A stretch of DNA of 64,000 nucleotides. Origin: Coriaria nepalensis (lineage: Eukaryota > Streptophyta > Magnoliopsida > Cucurbitales > Coriariaceae). Made by a program: the position numbers and the translations under genes. The stretch is from assembly GCA_027186245.1 (NCBI GenBank), contig CP114491.1:10041501-10105500 (forward strand). Direction: 5' to 3'. The notes under the pieces were generated by a model, which saw only the letters and a program-made list of their open reading frames with translations, was not told where the DNA came from and did not search any database. Shown here piece by piece: positions 39,012 through 52,922 of the stretch. Numbering within the stretch: position 1 is the first letter of the stretch; each line of letters begins with the position of its first letter.

Positions 39012-41127
39012 ATGAGTAAAGAAATGGAGGGAGGAAGAAGAGAGGTAGTGGTCTCAGCTCTTCAGTTTGCTTGCACCGATGACGGTCCCACCAACATCGC
39101 CATCGCTGAAAAGTTTATATCTCTTTCTCTCTGCTTATTGAATTGTAGCTTAACCCAGAATATTTGTTGGTCTCTCTTCCTCATCTAAGAATCTATTTAT
39201 ATCTTGGCTTTGTTTGATTGTATGTTTACGTGCTGAGATGTGGGTTTCTCTAGTTACTTCACCTTGGTGAATTTATGAGGGAAAAACATTTTCTTTGTTG
39301 TGATGGCGTAGCTTTTGCTTTGATTTAACTCTGTAATTATTCAAAATTATATGTAAAGTTTTTTTTTCTCATGTGAAGTATGCTTTGTTTTAATTCAAAA
39401 TGGTGCATCTTAATCTTATCGTTTCAAGCTATGTACGTTTTTATTAGTTTTAGTTAGAGAACTTGCTTTTTATATGATTTTGATATGCAGGCTGGTTAGA
39501 GCTGCTCATGAAAAGGGTGCAAACATCATTCTCATTCAAGTAAGGCATCTGGGATTGTTTTGGATTATGCAATATGTTTGTGCTTCTAGATGATATATAG
39601 CACGATCAATTCGCATACACCAGTTAAGATTAAGTAATAAGGCTGTTTCGTTTCTTCAATGTGGTTCAATTTTCAGGAACTTTTTGAGGGATACTACTTC
39701 TGTCAGGCACAAAGAGAGGACTTCTTCAAGCGAGCTAAGCCTTATAAGGGTCACCCAACAATTCTTAGGTATCAGAAAATCAAAATAATGAAGCCAAACT
39801 CTTTTTTTTCTTCTTTTCCCCTTTGTGCTCGATTGGATAGATAGCGTTCAATATCCAATCTACATTTATGATATTATCCAGTTTTAACTTTCATGGATAC
39901 TTGTGCTAATTCAAGTATGAATTTGTCTGCCATGTTTCTTCTAGGATGCAGAAACTTGCAAAAGAATTGGGTGTAGTGATACCTGTTAGCTTCTTTGAAG
40001 AAGCAAATAATGCTCATTACAACTCAGTAGCCATAATTGATGCTGATGGAACTGACCTTGGTCTCTACAGAAAAACCCATATCCCAGATGGACCTGGTTG
40101 GTCTGACATTAAAATATTCTTAACCTTTGAAATTTCAGTAAAGTTGTCATTTTTTTTACCAGTATCCTTCCTCTACAGGCTACCAGGAAAAGTTCTACTT
40201 CAATCCAGGAGATACCGGCTTTAAGGTTGATGCTTTTTATAATCTCATTAAATTATTTAGTAATGTTTCCTTGGCAGCTTTGGAAATGATAGTAGTTCCT
40301 TTGCTCGTACGTTAACAGGTTTTCCAGACCAAGTATGCAAAGATTGGAATTGGTGAGAAATCTTTAACCAAATCTAGATTATCTTACAATAGAACCAAAA
40401 TACAGTTGTCCAAGCTTAAGTTCTTGAAACTCTTAACTCAAATAAAGTCTAAATGCAGCAATTTGTTGGGACCAGTGGTTTCCGGAAGCAGCAAGAGCTA
40501 TGGCTCTTCAAGGCGCAGAGATCTTGTTTTACCCAACTGCTATTGGTTCCGAACCCCAAGATCAAGGTCTTGATTCTCGTGACCATTGGAAGAGAGTCAT
40601 GCAAGGCCACGCTGGGGCTAATTTGGTAAATTTTATTTTCTACAAAATTTTATTCATCGTATATGTCAACTTCAGGATCAATTCGTTAGTTTCCATCGAG
40701 TACAAAATTGTTGTTTGCTGTGTTCTTTTCAGGTCCCTCTAGTGGCTTCAAATCGCATAGGAAAGGAGGTAATTGAGACAGAGCATGGTAAAAGTGAGAT
40801 CACGTTTTATGGAAATTCATTTATAGCAGGTAATTCAACTGAGTGTATATATATATATATATATAGATCGGTTCGTTACAAGTATAAATACATCTCTAAA
40901 CTAAGTGATTAGATGACAACAGAGTAATTTTGTACGGTTTAATTTTGGTAGGACCTACCGGGGAAATTGTTGAACTTGCTGATGATAAGGAAGAAGCTGT
41001 TCTTGTAGCTCGATTTGATCTGGATAAAATCAAGTCAAAGAGACATAGCTGGGGAGTGTTTAGAGATCGCCGTCCCAATTTATACAAGGTGCTTCTAACT
41101 TCAGATGGAAGTAATCCCACATTATGA
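39012..41127 (+). CDS. NLP1: N-carbamoylputrescine amidase (nitrilase-like protein 1)
   Basis: Multi-exon gene, start MSKEMEGGRREVVVSALQFA at 39012, stop at 41125-41127; exons begin 39012-39112 and end in PTGEIVELADDKEEAVLVARF and RHSWGVFRDRRPNLYKVL. The nitrilase-superfamily triad is visible: Glu in QELFEGYYFCQ, Lys in LYRKTHIPDGPGYQEK and Cys in IAICWDQWFPEAARAM (the codon for Cys follows a split Ala codon at the intron border). It hydrolyses N-carbamoylputrescine to putrescine, CO2 and ammonia, the last step of the arginine decarboxylase route to polyamines. Introns traced have GT-AG ends. Length (about 300 residues) fits the family. Matches Arabidopsis At2g27450 in sequence and position (from memory). 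Confidence 0.93.
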
Positions 41128-41578
41128 AGATTATAATTCTGCTCTTGCCTTGTTGTAGTGGTAAGGAATACAGATGTTAAGCTTTAATTCTGTATTATTT
41201 CTCCATGAATCAGAAAAATGAGAAAACCATGATCAAGTCTGTGATAGAAAAAACTTTCGGAACGAATCTCGACCCTTATGTTGATCAGGTATCATGAGCA
41301 TGTTTGTTACATAAAATACCTTGTTAATTTTTCACCATATGCATAACTTTATAGCATCTATAGTAGATTCCAAACCCATATCAAGTGAAATGCACAGTCT
41401 GCTCAAGCCTAAAACTTTTTTGTTATATATAAATTATATTTCGTTGGAGGGTTCTTTTACAAGTTTTTTGGAGTGAAAGACAAAAACAGGAGAAATTCAA
41501 AGTATCTATCCAAATGGTCTTTTTCATAGCTTAACATTGAAAAATCAAACCTAAAAACCAAAAAAATCCAGCTGCATT
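41128..41578. other. Convergent spacer, amidase and FAF-like 3' ends
   Basis: Holds the 3' region of the amidase gene and the 3' end of the FAF-like gene on the other strand. A possible alternative amidase 3' exon (AG/AAAAATGAG near 41212) was seen but not supported by the family. No further gene. Confidence 0.5.
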
Positions 41579-42301
41579 CTATATTGGCTTCCTTACAACT
41601 TCCTCGTCTTTTTCTTCAATTTCACCATTATGATCATCTTCATTTGCTGCCTCTTCTTCCTCCTCCTCCTCTTCTTCTTCATCTAGAATTCCATCATCAG
41701 TCGTTTGAATGAACTGCATCTTCAAACGGCCATTTTCACGACAAGATTGCAAGACCTCTTGAGATGGAACCCTGACTTCCTTCAAAACAAACCTACCATC
41801 AATTCTATAAGACTGAAAGCAAATCCATGGCTTCCCACTTCTTCCTATACAAGAAATAGGAGGAGGGAAAGCACCCCAACATCTCCTTGACCTCTTTGAA
41901 ACACGATGATTAACCAATTTCTCTTCCTCCTTATTTTCCCTACACTTTTTCTCATTCATCATCATCATCATCTCTTCACCCTTTATATCATCATCTAAGC
42001 TCTCAAAACCAAGCCCTTCTGTGCACAATTGCAAGCTCTCAAAGCTGCTCGCAGAAGAAGAAGGATAATGGTTTGCTTTCTTTTCTTCATTGGAACCAGA
42101 AGGAGTTTTCTCTTTGAAATGAAGCTCACCAAAGATTTCTGTGAAAGAAGATTGATTGTGATGAGGGAGATGATCAAAGGGCGAGTTTGGTTTAATGGGC
42201 TGAATCTGATTCCATGAAGAAGAGAAGGAATCAAGGAGGGTGGCAGGAATTTCAGGCAATTGGGGTTCAAAGATATGTTGGAGGCTTCCACAGGCAGCCA
42301 T
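41579..42301 (-). CDS. FAF-like protein (FANTASTIC FOUR domain; EAR1-like)
   Basis: Single-exon frame of 240 residues starting MAACGSLQHIFEPQLPEIP. The FAF domain lies at about residues 140-200: RRCWGAFPPPISCIGRSGKP, then FQSYRIDGRFVLKEVRVPSQE and CRENGRLKMQFIQ. A strongly acidic tail follows (ten Glu in a row, then ANEDDHNGEIEEKDEE). Plant FAF proteins are intronless; the four FAF genes influence shoot meristem size, and the FAF-like member with an MAACGSLQHIFE start is, from memory, At5g22090 (EAR1), an activator of clade A PP2C phosphatases in abscisic acid signalling. That specific assignment is inference; the FAF domain is directly visible. It lies convergent to the amidase and tandem with the RopGAP on the minus strand. 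Confidence 0.85.
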   Translation of the reverse strand: MAACGSLQHIFEPQLPEIPATLLDSFSSSWNQIQPIKPNSPFDHLPHHNQSSFTEIFGELHFKEKTPSGSNEEKKANHYPSSSASSFESLQLCTEGLGFESLDDDIKGEEMMMMMNEKKCRENKEEEKLVNHRVSKRSRRCWGAFPPPISCIGRSGKPWICFQSYRIDGRFVLKEVRVPSQEVLQSCRENGRLKMQFIQTTDDGILDEEEEEEEEEEAANEDDHNGEIEEKDEEVVRKPI

Positions 42302-43769
42302 GGATAGGCTCTCTGCAGCTTAGCCTTTTTGTTTTTGGGGACAAAGAATGAAGAAAGAATGGCTTTCTTTTCTGAAAGAGGGAATCAAATGGGTGATGAA
42401 TCTTTTTTTTATGTAGTGGGTGGGAAAAGAGATTGCACAAAAGCTGGAAAAAATCAAGGGCGTGTGATGCTATTAATTGGGGTGACACTCATCTATCAGT
42501 TGGAGAGTGGAATAAGGACGGGTGGCTGTAGAGCCAAGTTTAGAGATCTGGTGGTTATAATTCTCTATTTTTAAAATTTGAGGGGAAAAAAAAAGGTTCT
42601 TTTTATTTACCTTTTTCTAGATTCTTTAATCTTATTTGTAATACAAGTTGACTTCATTTAAGAAAAATTGGCTTTAATATCCAATATTGGAATTGAAATG
42701 GTAACATGAATCATAATCAAAGGCATAAAAATCAACACTGAAAATGAAAATTTTCCAAGGGACAAGAATGTCTCACTTTCTCTGTTTTTGCCTCAATTTC
42801 TGTATAATTGGGAGTTAGGATCCCATCACATCCCATTACAGATAAGACTTTTCTTAACCACAAAGATGGGCCATCTCTCGGAGTAAGATATCAGTCGGCT
42901 TCAAAAAAGATGTATAATAAACCACCATATGCTAAATACGCTAGCACCAGCGGTGATTTGGGAGCTGAACGAGGACTAGTCGAATCGGATTTTAATAATC
43001 ATATATATTCTAAACTAATCTGAATACATCCGGGAATGATAAAAAAGTTTGTGTCGGATATATTATACATATCTTATTCTGTAGGATAAAGTTTAGTTTT
43101 TTTGTGTGTTGCGTGTTGGTACTTGGGACTTCGGATTAGAGAAAATCCAAGAAATGGACCCGCTCCATAGACAGAAGAAAAGAAAACAAGTAGGGGAGGC
43201 TTTTGTGGTAGCCACTAGTCACAGCCATGCATCATATTCTGCGTCTCTCCTAGTTCCTCATGTTCCTGTCTCTTTGACATGAGTCATGAGAGAATATCCC
43301 CATTCTGTTCCTCTTTCACGACAAACGTTTCTTGGAACGTTAATTTACGGTCAAACGTTTTTTGGAACTGATTCTAGTACTGTCCTGTTTGCAAGCAGCT
43401 AAAGATATGTCACAGAAGATAAGAGAGAATTATATTCAAGAGTTTGACTTCCTTACTATGCCTTGGATTATCAGACCAAAACGCTGTATAAAACCCAGAA
43501 TAGAGTGAGAATCAGAGACAATTTCACAAAGATATAGAAACAATTGACCACCCAGATCATGAGAAATCATAAACAATGTTAGTTTCATACTATGCAAGAC
43601 GACATACTTGCATAAACTGAACATCCAAACAATTAGATCAATCTAGCTCAGTTTTTCTTTCCAGTCAGCAAATCAAGTAAAAGAAACTACACACAACAAC
43701 AACCACAACAACCATCATCATCATAACAGAATCAGCTTGGACTCCACCTTCTTTTTGCAGGACCCCACT
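42302..43769. other. Intergenic spacer, no gene seen
   Basis: Upstream region of the FAF-like gene and downstream of the RopGAP. No recognisable coding sequence. The frames at 42329-42574 and 42808-43023 have no family features. Confidence 0.55.
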
Positions 43770-46575
43770 TCACCGCCATGCTTCAATCCATTCATTCCTT
43801 GAATCAATCCTGCTAAGGTTGCTGCTTATCCCTTTATGATTACCCTTCTCAAAAGGCCCCACTTCCGAAGCTCCTAACATCTGCAAACTCGGTTTTTCAC
43901 AAAGACTATTTTCAAGATCCGCCTTGCTCGATCGACAGCTCTTACCACTCTTCCCATCTTCTGCTTCATATCCACTGTCCAGCTCATCATCATCATCAGA
44001 TTCCAAGACAGAAGTTTCACCACTTGAATCATCTCCATGTCTCAAGCTTGTAAAGTAAGCTTCTTCCTCAGTAACAGGTTGTTCTTGAATGGTGAATTCC
44101 GGCTCGGCATCATCTTCTTCTTCATTGTCTCCTTGTGCCACAATCTCTAGGTGGGGACATGAAGGGCTAGGGTGTCCGTTTTTATCAGACGGCTCTAAAT
44201 CGGGTAGAGCAGGGTTGACCACCAAGTCAACTCTCGCTCTCAGAGTCCTTAAGATGAGTGTTTTAAGAAAGTTCATCACTTGAACAGCATACATCAATGC
44301 AGTTAATGGATCGGCCATCTGAGTAACAAAAGTAGCTTAGAATCATTTAATGGTCCAAGAAGAGTCCATCCCATAGTTAAAAGTGTAATTATGATTCTAC
44401 CTGAGTCATATTAGGAGCAAAAACCATGGCAATGTTCCGTTCGTTCATTTTGTTGAGATGTTCGTTTTGGACAACATCAGCCATGAGATTAATAGCCCAA
44501 TCCAGCAGAGCGGCCTCAGTTTGGGGAAGAAGCCTTACAAGCACGAGATACTCTTCTTCTGTCTCGCATTGCATTACTTGCTCGGGTGATAGAGAATCTA
44601 GAATACCAGTTGGGAGTTCTCTAAACCAAGTCTAAGAAGTAGATAAGTGTAAATAGATTAATAAATAGAAGTGAATAAGAAAATGGTGAAACAAGTAAAT
44701 GAGAAAAACATATTACCTTGATAAGGCCAGCCAAACAATGTACATCCACACCTTCTGGTACTACACCCGTGTTTAATTGGTCCCGGACATATTCCTCTTG
44801 ACTATTTTCTGCATTTATTCTGAATATTCCTTCAGCCTATGTACGTGCAAATTTAGAATGGGTTTAAATCCACTATTAAAGCTAATATTTACCAGAAAGA
44901 ATAATGAGAATAGATCCTACATAAAAATCCGGAATTATCAACACTGTTTTCTATATGAAAAATCCAGTTTACTTCACAATCTAACCAAAACCTAGTTTCC
45001 TTAACTCCAATTTCGGACAGTTTTCAATATGCATACATAATCTCACAGATAGCCGATAAGTGCAATGGCATCTAAGAAACCCAGAAGGTTTTATATGTCT
45101 GTCCAATTTCACAAAACCACAAAGACTGTAGGGAGAGAAAGAGACACAGAGAAATAAACCTGCAAGCCACCTTCAGCATATAGGCGTTGCTGCATGAGCA
45201 AGAGAATTGTGGGCACACTATTCCCTCTAGAATCGTATGACAACTGCATGGACTCTGTGGAAACTCCGAAAACAGTGGTGCTATATTCAGACAAAAAATT
45301 AGGATCAAAGATCAATAAAGGAATTTTTTTAACTAAAACTACAATGGGTGTGAGATATATATGCTAACAAAATATTCACATTCAGCCATGCGTTTTATTT
45401 ATAACCTGTTGTATATGCATCCAATGACTACAATAACAATATCTTCATCTTAATGCAACTAAAGACAGAAATCCTGTTATTAACTTGTTCAAGTTTTCAT
45501 TAACAAAGAGGACTTACAATGATCAAAAGTTTATAAAACAGGGAGACAGAGAATGATTCACGAAAAGAGAACAAAACCATACAGGTAAAGGAGCATTAAA
45601 ATAATTTCAAGATATGGAAATAGGTTTTTCTTCTCCATTGATGAGTCAACTACAAATATCGGCTAGTTTACCGAATCAAGATAAACTTAGCTAGTCCATA
45701 GCTAGAGAAACAAAAAAGAGAAAATCTACAAATCAAATCTCATTTATTTCATATAGTTTATATAAGATATCTCAGTCCATATGGAATCAAAAATTCGACT
45801 TTGTTCAATTTACACATTAATCATCTGTATTGGATATCATCTGCATCTACCATATGAATGCGAAGTAAATGAAAAAAAAAATGCACATCACCCGATTCCT
45901 TAGTTTTGAATTGAACAAACCCAATACAGCATGCAATGCAATCAAACCTTCTTAAATAATAGGAAGATAGTTACTGCATAAACCAGTGCTATTTCAAAGG
46001 AAGAAAGAAAATACACAGAAAGTGACTAAACCCATCAATCAAAGTTCACAATTTTACACTTCAAACTATCCAAAAAGAGTAAAAGACAATCAAAAGAGCC
46101 ACAAGAAATACTAAGAAAGACCTAACAACAAAGGATACCTGGCACTAGGAACCCTCCTGGGAACTTCAGGTTCAAACTCCACAGGCAAACCCAAGAAACC
46201 ATTAAACCTGTCAAAGGTAACATGCGCGACATGGCGAACGTTAGTGGGCCAGCCAATCTCCATAGAACAGAGCTCCCTTCTATCACTAGAACAAGAAGAA
46301 ATCAAAGATTTCCTGAAAAGTGTCACGAGGAAAGCCAACAATGAAAGCTGATCACTTCTCCTCCTCTCCCTCTTGTTCTTGTCGCCGTTCACCTCCTCCT
46401 CCTCCTCTGTATCCCAGTCGGAGACGTTGAAATCCTCTCCCCCTACTACATCAGGTAGATTCGTAAATGCAGGTAAAGAGGACGAAGAAGAAGAAGGAGA
46501 TGAAGAAGGAGAGGGGTACGAGTTTCTGGGCGAGGAGGAATCGAAATGGGATGGCGAACGAAGGACCTCAGTCAT
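43770..46575 (-). CDS. Rho-of-plants GTPase-activating protein with CRIB motif (RopGAP)
   Basis: Minus-strand gene with a long first exon (46575-46139) and a first intron of about 850 bases. The N-terminus is Ser/Pro-rich (YPSPSSSPSSSSSS) then acidic. The CRIB motif is MEIGWPTNVRHVAHVTFDRF. The RhoGAP domain starts at STTVFGVSTESMQLSYDSRG and holds the catalytic arginine finger in AEGIFRINAENSQEE, then GVDVHCLAGLIK, TWFRELPTGILD and AMVFAPNMTQMADPLTALMY. The C-terminal region is acidic and Ser-rich and ends NEWIEAWR. Such proteins switch off ROP GTPases; the CRIB motif enhances GAP activity on ROP-GTP. From memory, Arabidopsis carries a RopGAP locus (At2g27440, possibly a pseudogene) in the same position, whereas this copy appears intact. 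Confidence 0.9.
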
Positions 46576-46776
46576 TGTAATCGATTAAAAATTCCTTCTT
46601 TTTTCTTTTAATTTTATTTCTATTTTTTTCTTCTTTGTATATAAAAATGGGGAGGAAGATTTGGTCCTGGTAAGAGGACAATGTTGACAGCAGATATCTT
46701 TCTTTGAAGGAAAAACAATGGCGACGTGAGAAGCATTAACTCATCCAAATATTTCTATATTTTTCTGAGCTGCATT

Positions 46777-46779
<3 letters not shown>

Positions 46780-46806
<27 letters not shown>
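46780..46806 (+). repeat. (GA)n microsatellite
   Basis: About 13 GA units upstream of the RopGAP start on the opposite strand, where it reads as a TC tract in or near the leader. Confidence 0.85.
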
Positions 46807-46810
<4 letters not shown>

Positions 46811-47242
46811 GAAGAATAAGAGTAATGAAGAAAGAAGAAAATGGTGGGAAATTGCAGATAAGAGTAATGAAGGAGAGTAATTGTAAGCATTATTATAAAT
46901 AAATATTGAGAAAAAAAAAACAATAAATAAATAAAAATGTGGAGATCGTATTTACGTTTTATTTAAATATTATAGGAGATAATTTGATAAAATATTCTTC
47001 TTTTAATATTTATTTTTTGTTATATGATTTTAAAAATAAATAAATATTTAAATATTTAAAAAAATAATATTAAAAGATTTAATTATCCAATATTTTTTTT
47101 TTCATTTTTATCTCGACCATCTCAATCACTTCTTAATAGAATAACATTGATTCGAAGAATAATAAAAAATTGAGAGGAATTTTCATCGTATAATCATTAA
47201 TAAAATATAATAAAGAATGTCATTTTGGATAAGAAGAAAAAA

Positions 47243-47970
47243 ACACTAAGATTTTTATTTGACTAATTTATACTGAAATTATAATTTCGATTTAAGATAA
47301 TAGATATAAATTTTTTTATTTTAAACTTAAAACTTTAATCTTAAACTTTATTTAAACACTAAATATAAATTTTAAAATCTTAAATTTAGACTTTAAACTT
47401 TATATCTTATACTTAAGCCTTAAATATAAATCTTAAACTTAAATCATTAATTTAAACTTCAAACTGCAAACCTAAACTTAAAATTAAAATATTAAACTCA
47501 GATTTCAAATCTTATACTTATAATTAAATATAAAACCTAAATCGTAAAGATAAAAATAAAATAAAAAATCATGATTTTGATCTAGAGGCTAAGATTTCGA
47601 CTTGACTAGTTCATACTAAAATCATAATTTTGATACGAGACATAGGTGAATTTTTATATTTTTAATTTAAAATATTAAACTTAGACTTAAAACTTAAATA
47701 CTAAACATAAACCTTAAAATCTTAAATTTAAAATTTAAATTTGATATTTAAACCCTAAATATAAGCCTTAAACTTAAAATATAAACCTAAACTTAAAATT
47801 ATAAACCTATAAACTTAAAACCTTACAGTTTAAACTTAAAATCTTAAATTTAAACTTAAATATTAAATATAAACCCTAAATCTAAAATAAAATAATAATA
47901 AAAATAATAAGATTTTGGCCTCACTAATTCAAACCAAAATCATGATTTCGATTTGTTTTGCTCATGCTGA
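47243..47970. repeat. Degenerate tandem repeat, about 320-340 base period, with telomere-like words
   Basis: A landmark segment (CTAAGATTT, then TTGACTARTTYATACT, then AAATYATRATTT) occurs at about 47250, 47590 and, more diverged, 47907, giving spacings of about 340 and 318. Between the landmarks lie runs of short words such as TTTAAACTTAAAATCTTAAA and occasional AAACCCTAAATATAA, which look like a decayed telomere-like (AAACCCT) series. The landmark also resembles the core of the array at 55.2-56.7 kb. No coding capacity. The family is not recognised. Confidence 0.65.
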
Positions 47971-49721
47971 AATGTTGTCCTAGATCGAGATCCTAATTTC
48001 AATTTGTAGAGTGTCGCAATGAGATCAAAATAGTTAGAAAAACCATGAAATAGAAAGGTGAAATAATGAGAACAAATCGGAGTAAGGGAAGCAATTTTTC
48101 GATTAAGGTCGTTAGAAAGACAAGATATCTTTTATTTATTTATTAAATAAATAAATATATATATATATAATAAAATAAAGTCATTTACTTAAAAAAAAAA
48201 AAAAATTTATTTGACATAAAGTCAATTAGCTAAACCTCCCTTATTATAACTATTGGACGGCATTTTTTAAATTTGGGTAGTAATTAAATTGCATATTAAA
48301 GAAATTTAAATATTCATAAATTATTAAAGAATTGACTTTTAATATAAATAATTATAGATCAATAATTTGTATAATAATTAATTTAGAGATAATTAGAATC
48401 TAAAATATCATCAAATTTCGAATATATAAATAATTTTTAATTTTTTTACCATTAGATTATTAATTCTTAAAATTACAATCACCCTAACAAGTCAATAATT
48501 ATGATCGATATAATATGATTAAATTAATTTCATTGTAATAAGTAAATTAAGTACTTGACACACTTAACACTTTTTTGACTTCCTTTGTACTGAAATCACG
48601 CTTCAAAAATTTACTTTATTTGTGATCACGCTTTGCCTCCTCATTATTAGCCTCTCCAGTGCATGACACGATCACAATTCACACTTTGGGGTAAAAGAAA
48701 TGATTATCATTTTTGACAATATTTACGGTTTTCTTTACTGATAATAATTATTATTTGTTAATTATTATTAATCTTTGGGCTTTTTGGGTTGGGGCTTGAC
48801 GTTTCTTAGCGTTGAGGCTCAACATTCTTCTTAAATAAATGTGACTATCTGAAGTGTTGGGCCCAGCCCAAGACAATGTACATCTGTAGACAGTAGACAC
48901 ACATAAGCGGAGAGAGTTTTAATATGGGCCTAGACTCGTATCAGGCCCAAGAAACCCTTTTCTGTTTCCTAATGAGATTAAGGCCCACAAGAAACCCTTT
49001 TTTTTATTATATATATATATATATTCACAATTAGTTAAAATGGAACTGAATTAACGACTTTCTGTGGACCATCATAAACTAAAAATCATAATTCTAACGG
49101 TCCACTATTGACATATGCCAATTATTGGCAGTAATATATTACATTAATCTTGTCAAAAGGTGTTATTGACATAATTTTTTATGTTCTTAATTAAACCAAA
49201 TTGCTCTTATAAGGAAAATCATGCTTGTTATATATACCTTATTATATGAATTATTAATAGAATATAATACAATTTCGATAAATTAATATTTTTAAGGAAT
49301 AATACTTTTTTTTTAATTATAATTTGAAGATATATATTAATTTATAGAGAATTTTTTTTTCAAAGTTAACTAATAAATAAGAAATTATAAATTAATATAA
49401 AATCTTATAATATATATGAATTACTATCATAAAATTCATTAGTGTCTAAAAAATATATATATATATAAATTTGAAAGTCAAATTTGAAAAGAATGTGGTC
49501 GAAAAGCTAATCACGCATCACATTAGACATATAAAACCATACTATTTGACTAATTGAATTTCATTTGCATTAATTAATTAAAACCACACCTTGTCGGCAC
49601 ATTAATTAAGGATTTTTCTAGTCAGCTCCTCATAACAACTGCACGTCTAGTTTCATTGCCGTACGTCGTGCCAAGCATTTCTCCATTCTGTCATGCAAAA
49701 TCTTCCATGTTTACTTCTTAG

Positions 49722-49729
49722 TATAAATA
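49722..49729 (+). promoter_or_regulatory. TATA box of the peroxidase gene
   Basis: TATAAATA, 70 bases before the first ATG of the peroxidase. Confidence 0.7.
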
Positions 49730-49798
49730 GCCTAGAAATAATGTGAGAGTTCTCATGCTCATATATATACATATTGAGAAGTAGTGTTGAGCATATAA

Positions 49799-51203
<1,405 letters not shown>

Positions 51204-51783
51204 TAAAACGCTTGTTCTTTCCATTACATGATATAGTACTCTCCAATTGTTTTTGTTTGCTGTGATATTTTCTTTCCCTTTTAACTTGTTACAAATTGGT
51301 TTTGGCTTGTATCTTTTATCGTTTATGTATTGTTCTACTTCTACATGGTGATTATCGTTAATCCAATACAAACAAATCTTCTAGATTAGTGATATAGTCT
51401 TTTGAAGTTAATCATTAATCAGTTTCTAAAAAAATAAATGTTATATTTTCAATATTATTAATAATTTGAAAGCTGAACGAAAGATTAGTTAATCATAATA
51501 TTCATATAATTGAAAGATCGTTAATTCAAATTAATCTAAATATTTAGGAGAATTTCCTATAAAAAAAAAAACAAAAAACAAATCTTCTTTTGTTGTGCAT
51601 TGTTTTTATAGACCTATAGCTACCAGCTAGCTAGACGGCCATGTCCTATTGATCGATGCACGCACCCACATATCCAAACCTCTCCATGACAATACAATGA
51701 TATTGACAAAATAAACAGCAAGCAGAAGCTTTGTGATCATCAAATTAACAAAACTCCAGCTGGCCAGGAGTGACATCCTTAAT
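51204..51783. other. Spacer between peroxidase and germin-like gene
   Basis: Peroxidase 3' region and AT-rich DNA; no gene seen. The germin-like promoter lies at its right end. Confidence 0.55.
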
Positions 51784-51790
51784 TATAAAT
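51784..51790 (+). promoter_or_regulatory. TATA box of germin-like gene 1
   Basis: TATAAAT, 87 bases before the ATG. The tandem copy at 52.9 kb shares the leader but not this TATA word, placing a duplication border between about 51790 and 51800. Confidence 0.65.
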
Positions 51791-51870
51791 ACACTTTATG
51801 ATCAATCAACTACACCATATTGTAAAACATCAATCAAGTTTCTCATTCAACTACTTAATACTGACAAATC

Positions 51871-52503
51871 ATGGCTTCCACTATGTTCACCAAAAACAAT
51901 ATCACACAGCTTCTTCTTCTCCTAGCTCTCTTAGCCGCCACCTCCCATATGGTTGAATCCGGTGATCCTAACATTCTAACCGACTTTGTAGCACCAGGAA
52001 ACACTACATCCGAGTTCTTCACGTACAGCGGCTTGCGTGGTGTGTTCGACCAAGCCCCACAAACGTTCAAAGCATCGAAAGTTGCTTTGACCGAGTTTCC
52101 TGCTCTTTTCGGTCAAAGTGTGTCATTGGCTGTGCTCCAGTTCCCTGCCGGAATTGTCAACCCACCACACACCCATCCTCGCTCAGCCGAGCTACTCTTT
52201 GTGGTGGAAGGAAGCTTGCAAGTTGGCTTTGTTGATACTACTAATAAGCTCTATAATCAAACACTTCAATTGGGTGATATCTTTATTTTTCCAAAGGGAT
52301 TGGTTCATTTTCAGTTCAATGCTGATCCTAAAGCCGATGCAGTTGCAATTTCGGCTTTTGGTAGTGCTAATGCCGGCACTATTTCTGTGCCTGTTACCAT
52401 TTTTGGTACCGGCATTGATAGTATAATCTTGGCTAAGGCTTTTAAGACAGATGTTGCTACCGTTCAGAAATTGAAGACATTGTTGACTCCACCACCTAAT
52501 TAA
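51871..52503 (+). CDS. Germin-like protein (cupin), intact copy
   Basis: Intronless 210-residue frame. A Leu-rich signal peptide (LLLLLALLAATSHMVESG) precedes the mature start DPNILTDFVAPGN. Germin box motifs are intact: the first cupin box holds two His, the His-x-His pattern and Glu (NPPHTHPRSAELLFVVEG), and the second the PKG and His (GDIFIFPKGLVHFQFN), together the manganese ligands of germins. The mature part starts without the usual CVAD segment and its first cysteine pair, as in the subgroup with an ILTDFV start (germin-like 9 type). An N-glycosylation site is at NTTS. Germin-like proteins are secreted hexamers with superoxide dismutase or other activities; which one this has cannot be said. 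Two damaged copies lie next to it. Confidence 0.9.
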   Translation: MASTMFTKNNITQLLLLLALLAATSHMVESGDPNILTDFVAPGNTTSEFFTYSGLRGVFDQAPQTFKASKVALTEFPALFGQSVSLAVLQFPAGIVNPPHTHPRSAELLFVVEGSLQVGFVDTTNKLYNQTLQLGDIFIFPKGLVHFQFNADPKADAVAISAFGSANAGTISVPVTIFGTGIDSIILAKAFKTDVATVQKLKTLLTPPPN

Positions 52504-52852
52504 GCCTTAAAATTTTGGTTTCATGAATTAAGACAGTGTTTATGGTACCGGCATTGATGATTTTTAATCATTATGATGTTTTTTATTTTGTATTAAGGTT
52601 TCCAATTTGTGGGAAAGTGTCTGATTGTTAAAATAAAATAGACATTAATGTTTCTATAGTGCATAAAGTGATGGATTCTTCCGTAGCTCAAGCACTATAA
52701 TTTGTGTTACAACTAAATGAGTTATACTTATAAAAGTAACAAATTGTTGTTTGTGGGTTAAATTGTTATCTCCTTCTCACTACTTAGATGGTCCTCTAAT
52801 CCTTGATGTCTTTAGATCTCTATGTTTACGTATATCGAATAAGTGTCTTGAT
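52504..52852. other. Spacer inside the germin-like cluster
   Basis: 3' region of the intact gene; from about 52853 homology to the leader of the first copy begins. No gene seen. Confidence 0.5.
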
Positions 52853-52922
52853 ATCAATCAACTACATCATATTGTAAAATATCATTCAAGTTTCTCATAC
52901 AACTACTAAATACTCACAAATC

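Larger units (their letters stand above)
46576..49798. other. Gene-poor AT-rich region with tandem repeat
   Basis: Starts with the RopGAP leader and a GA microsatellite (about 46780-46806), continues as very AT-rich DNA and includes the degenerate tandem array at 47.24-47.97 kb (listed separately), an (AT)n stretch at 48155-48167 and another at 49008-49022. The last 100 bases are the peroxidase promoter. No gene seen. Confidence 0.6.
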
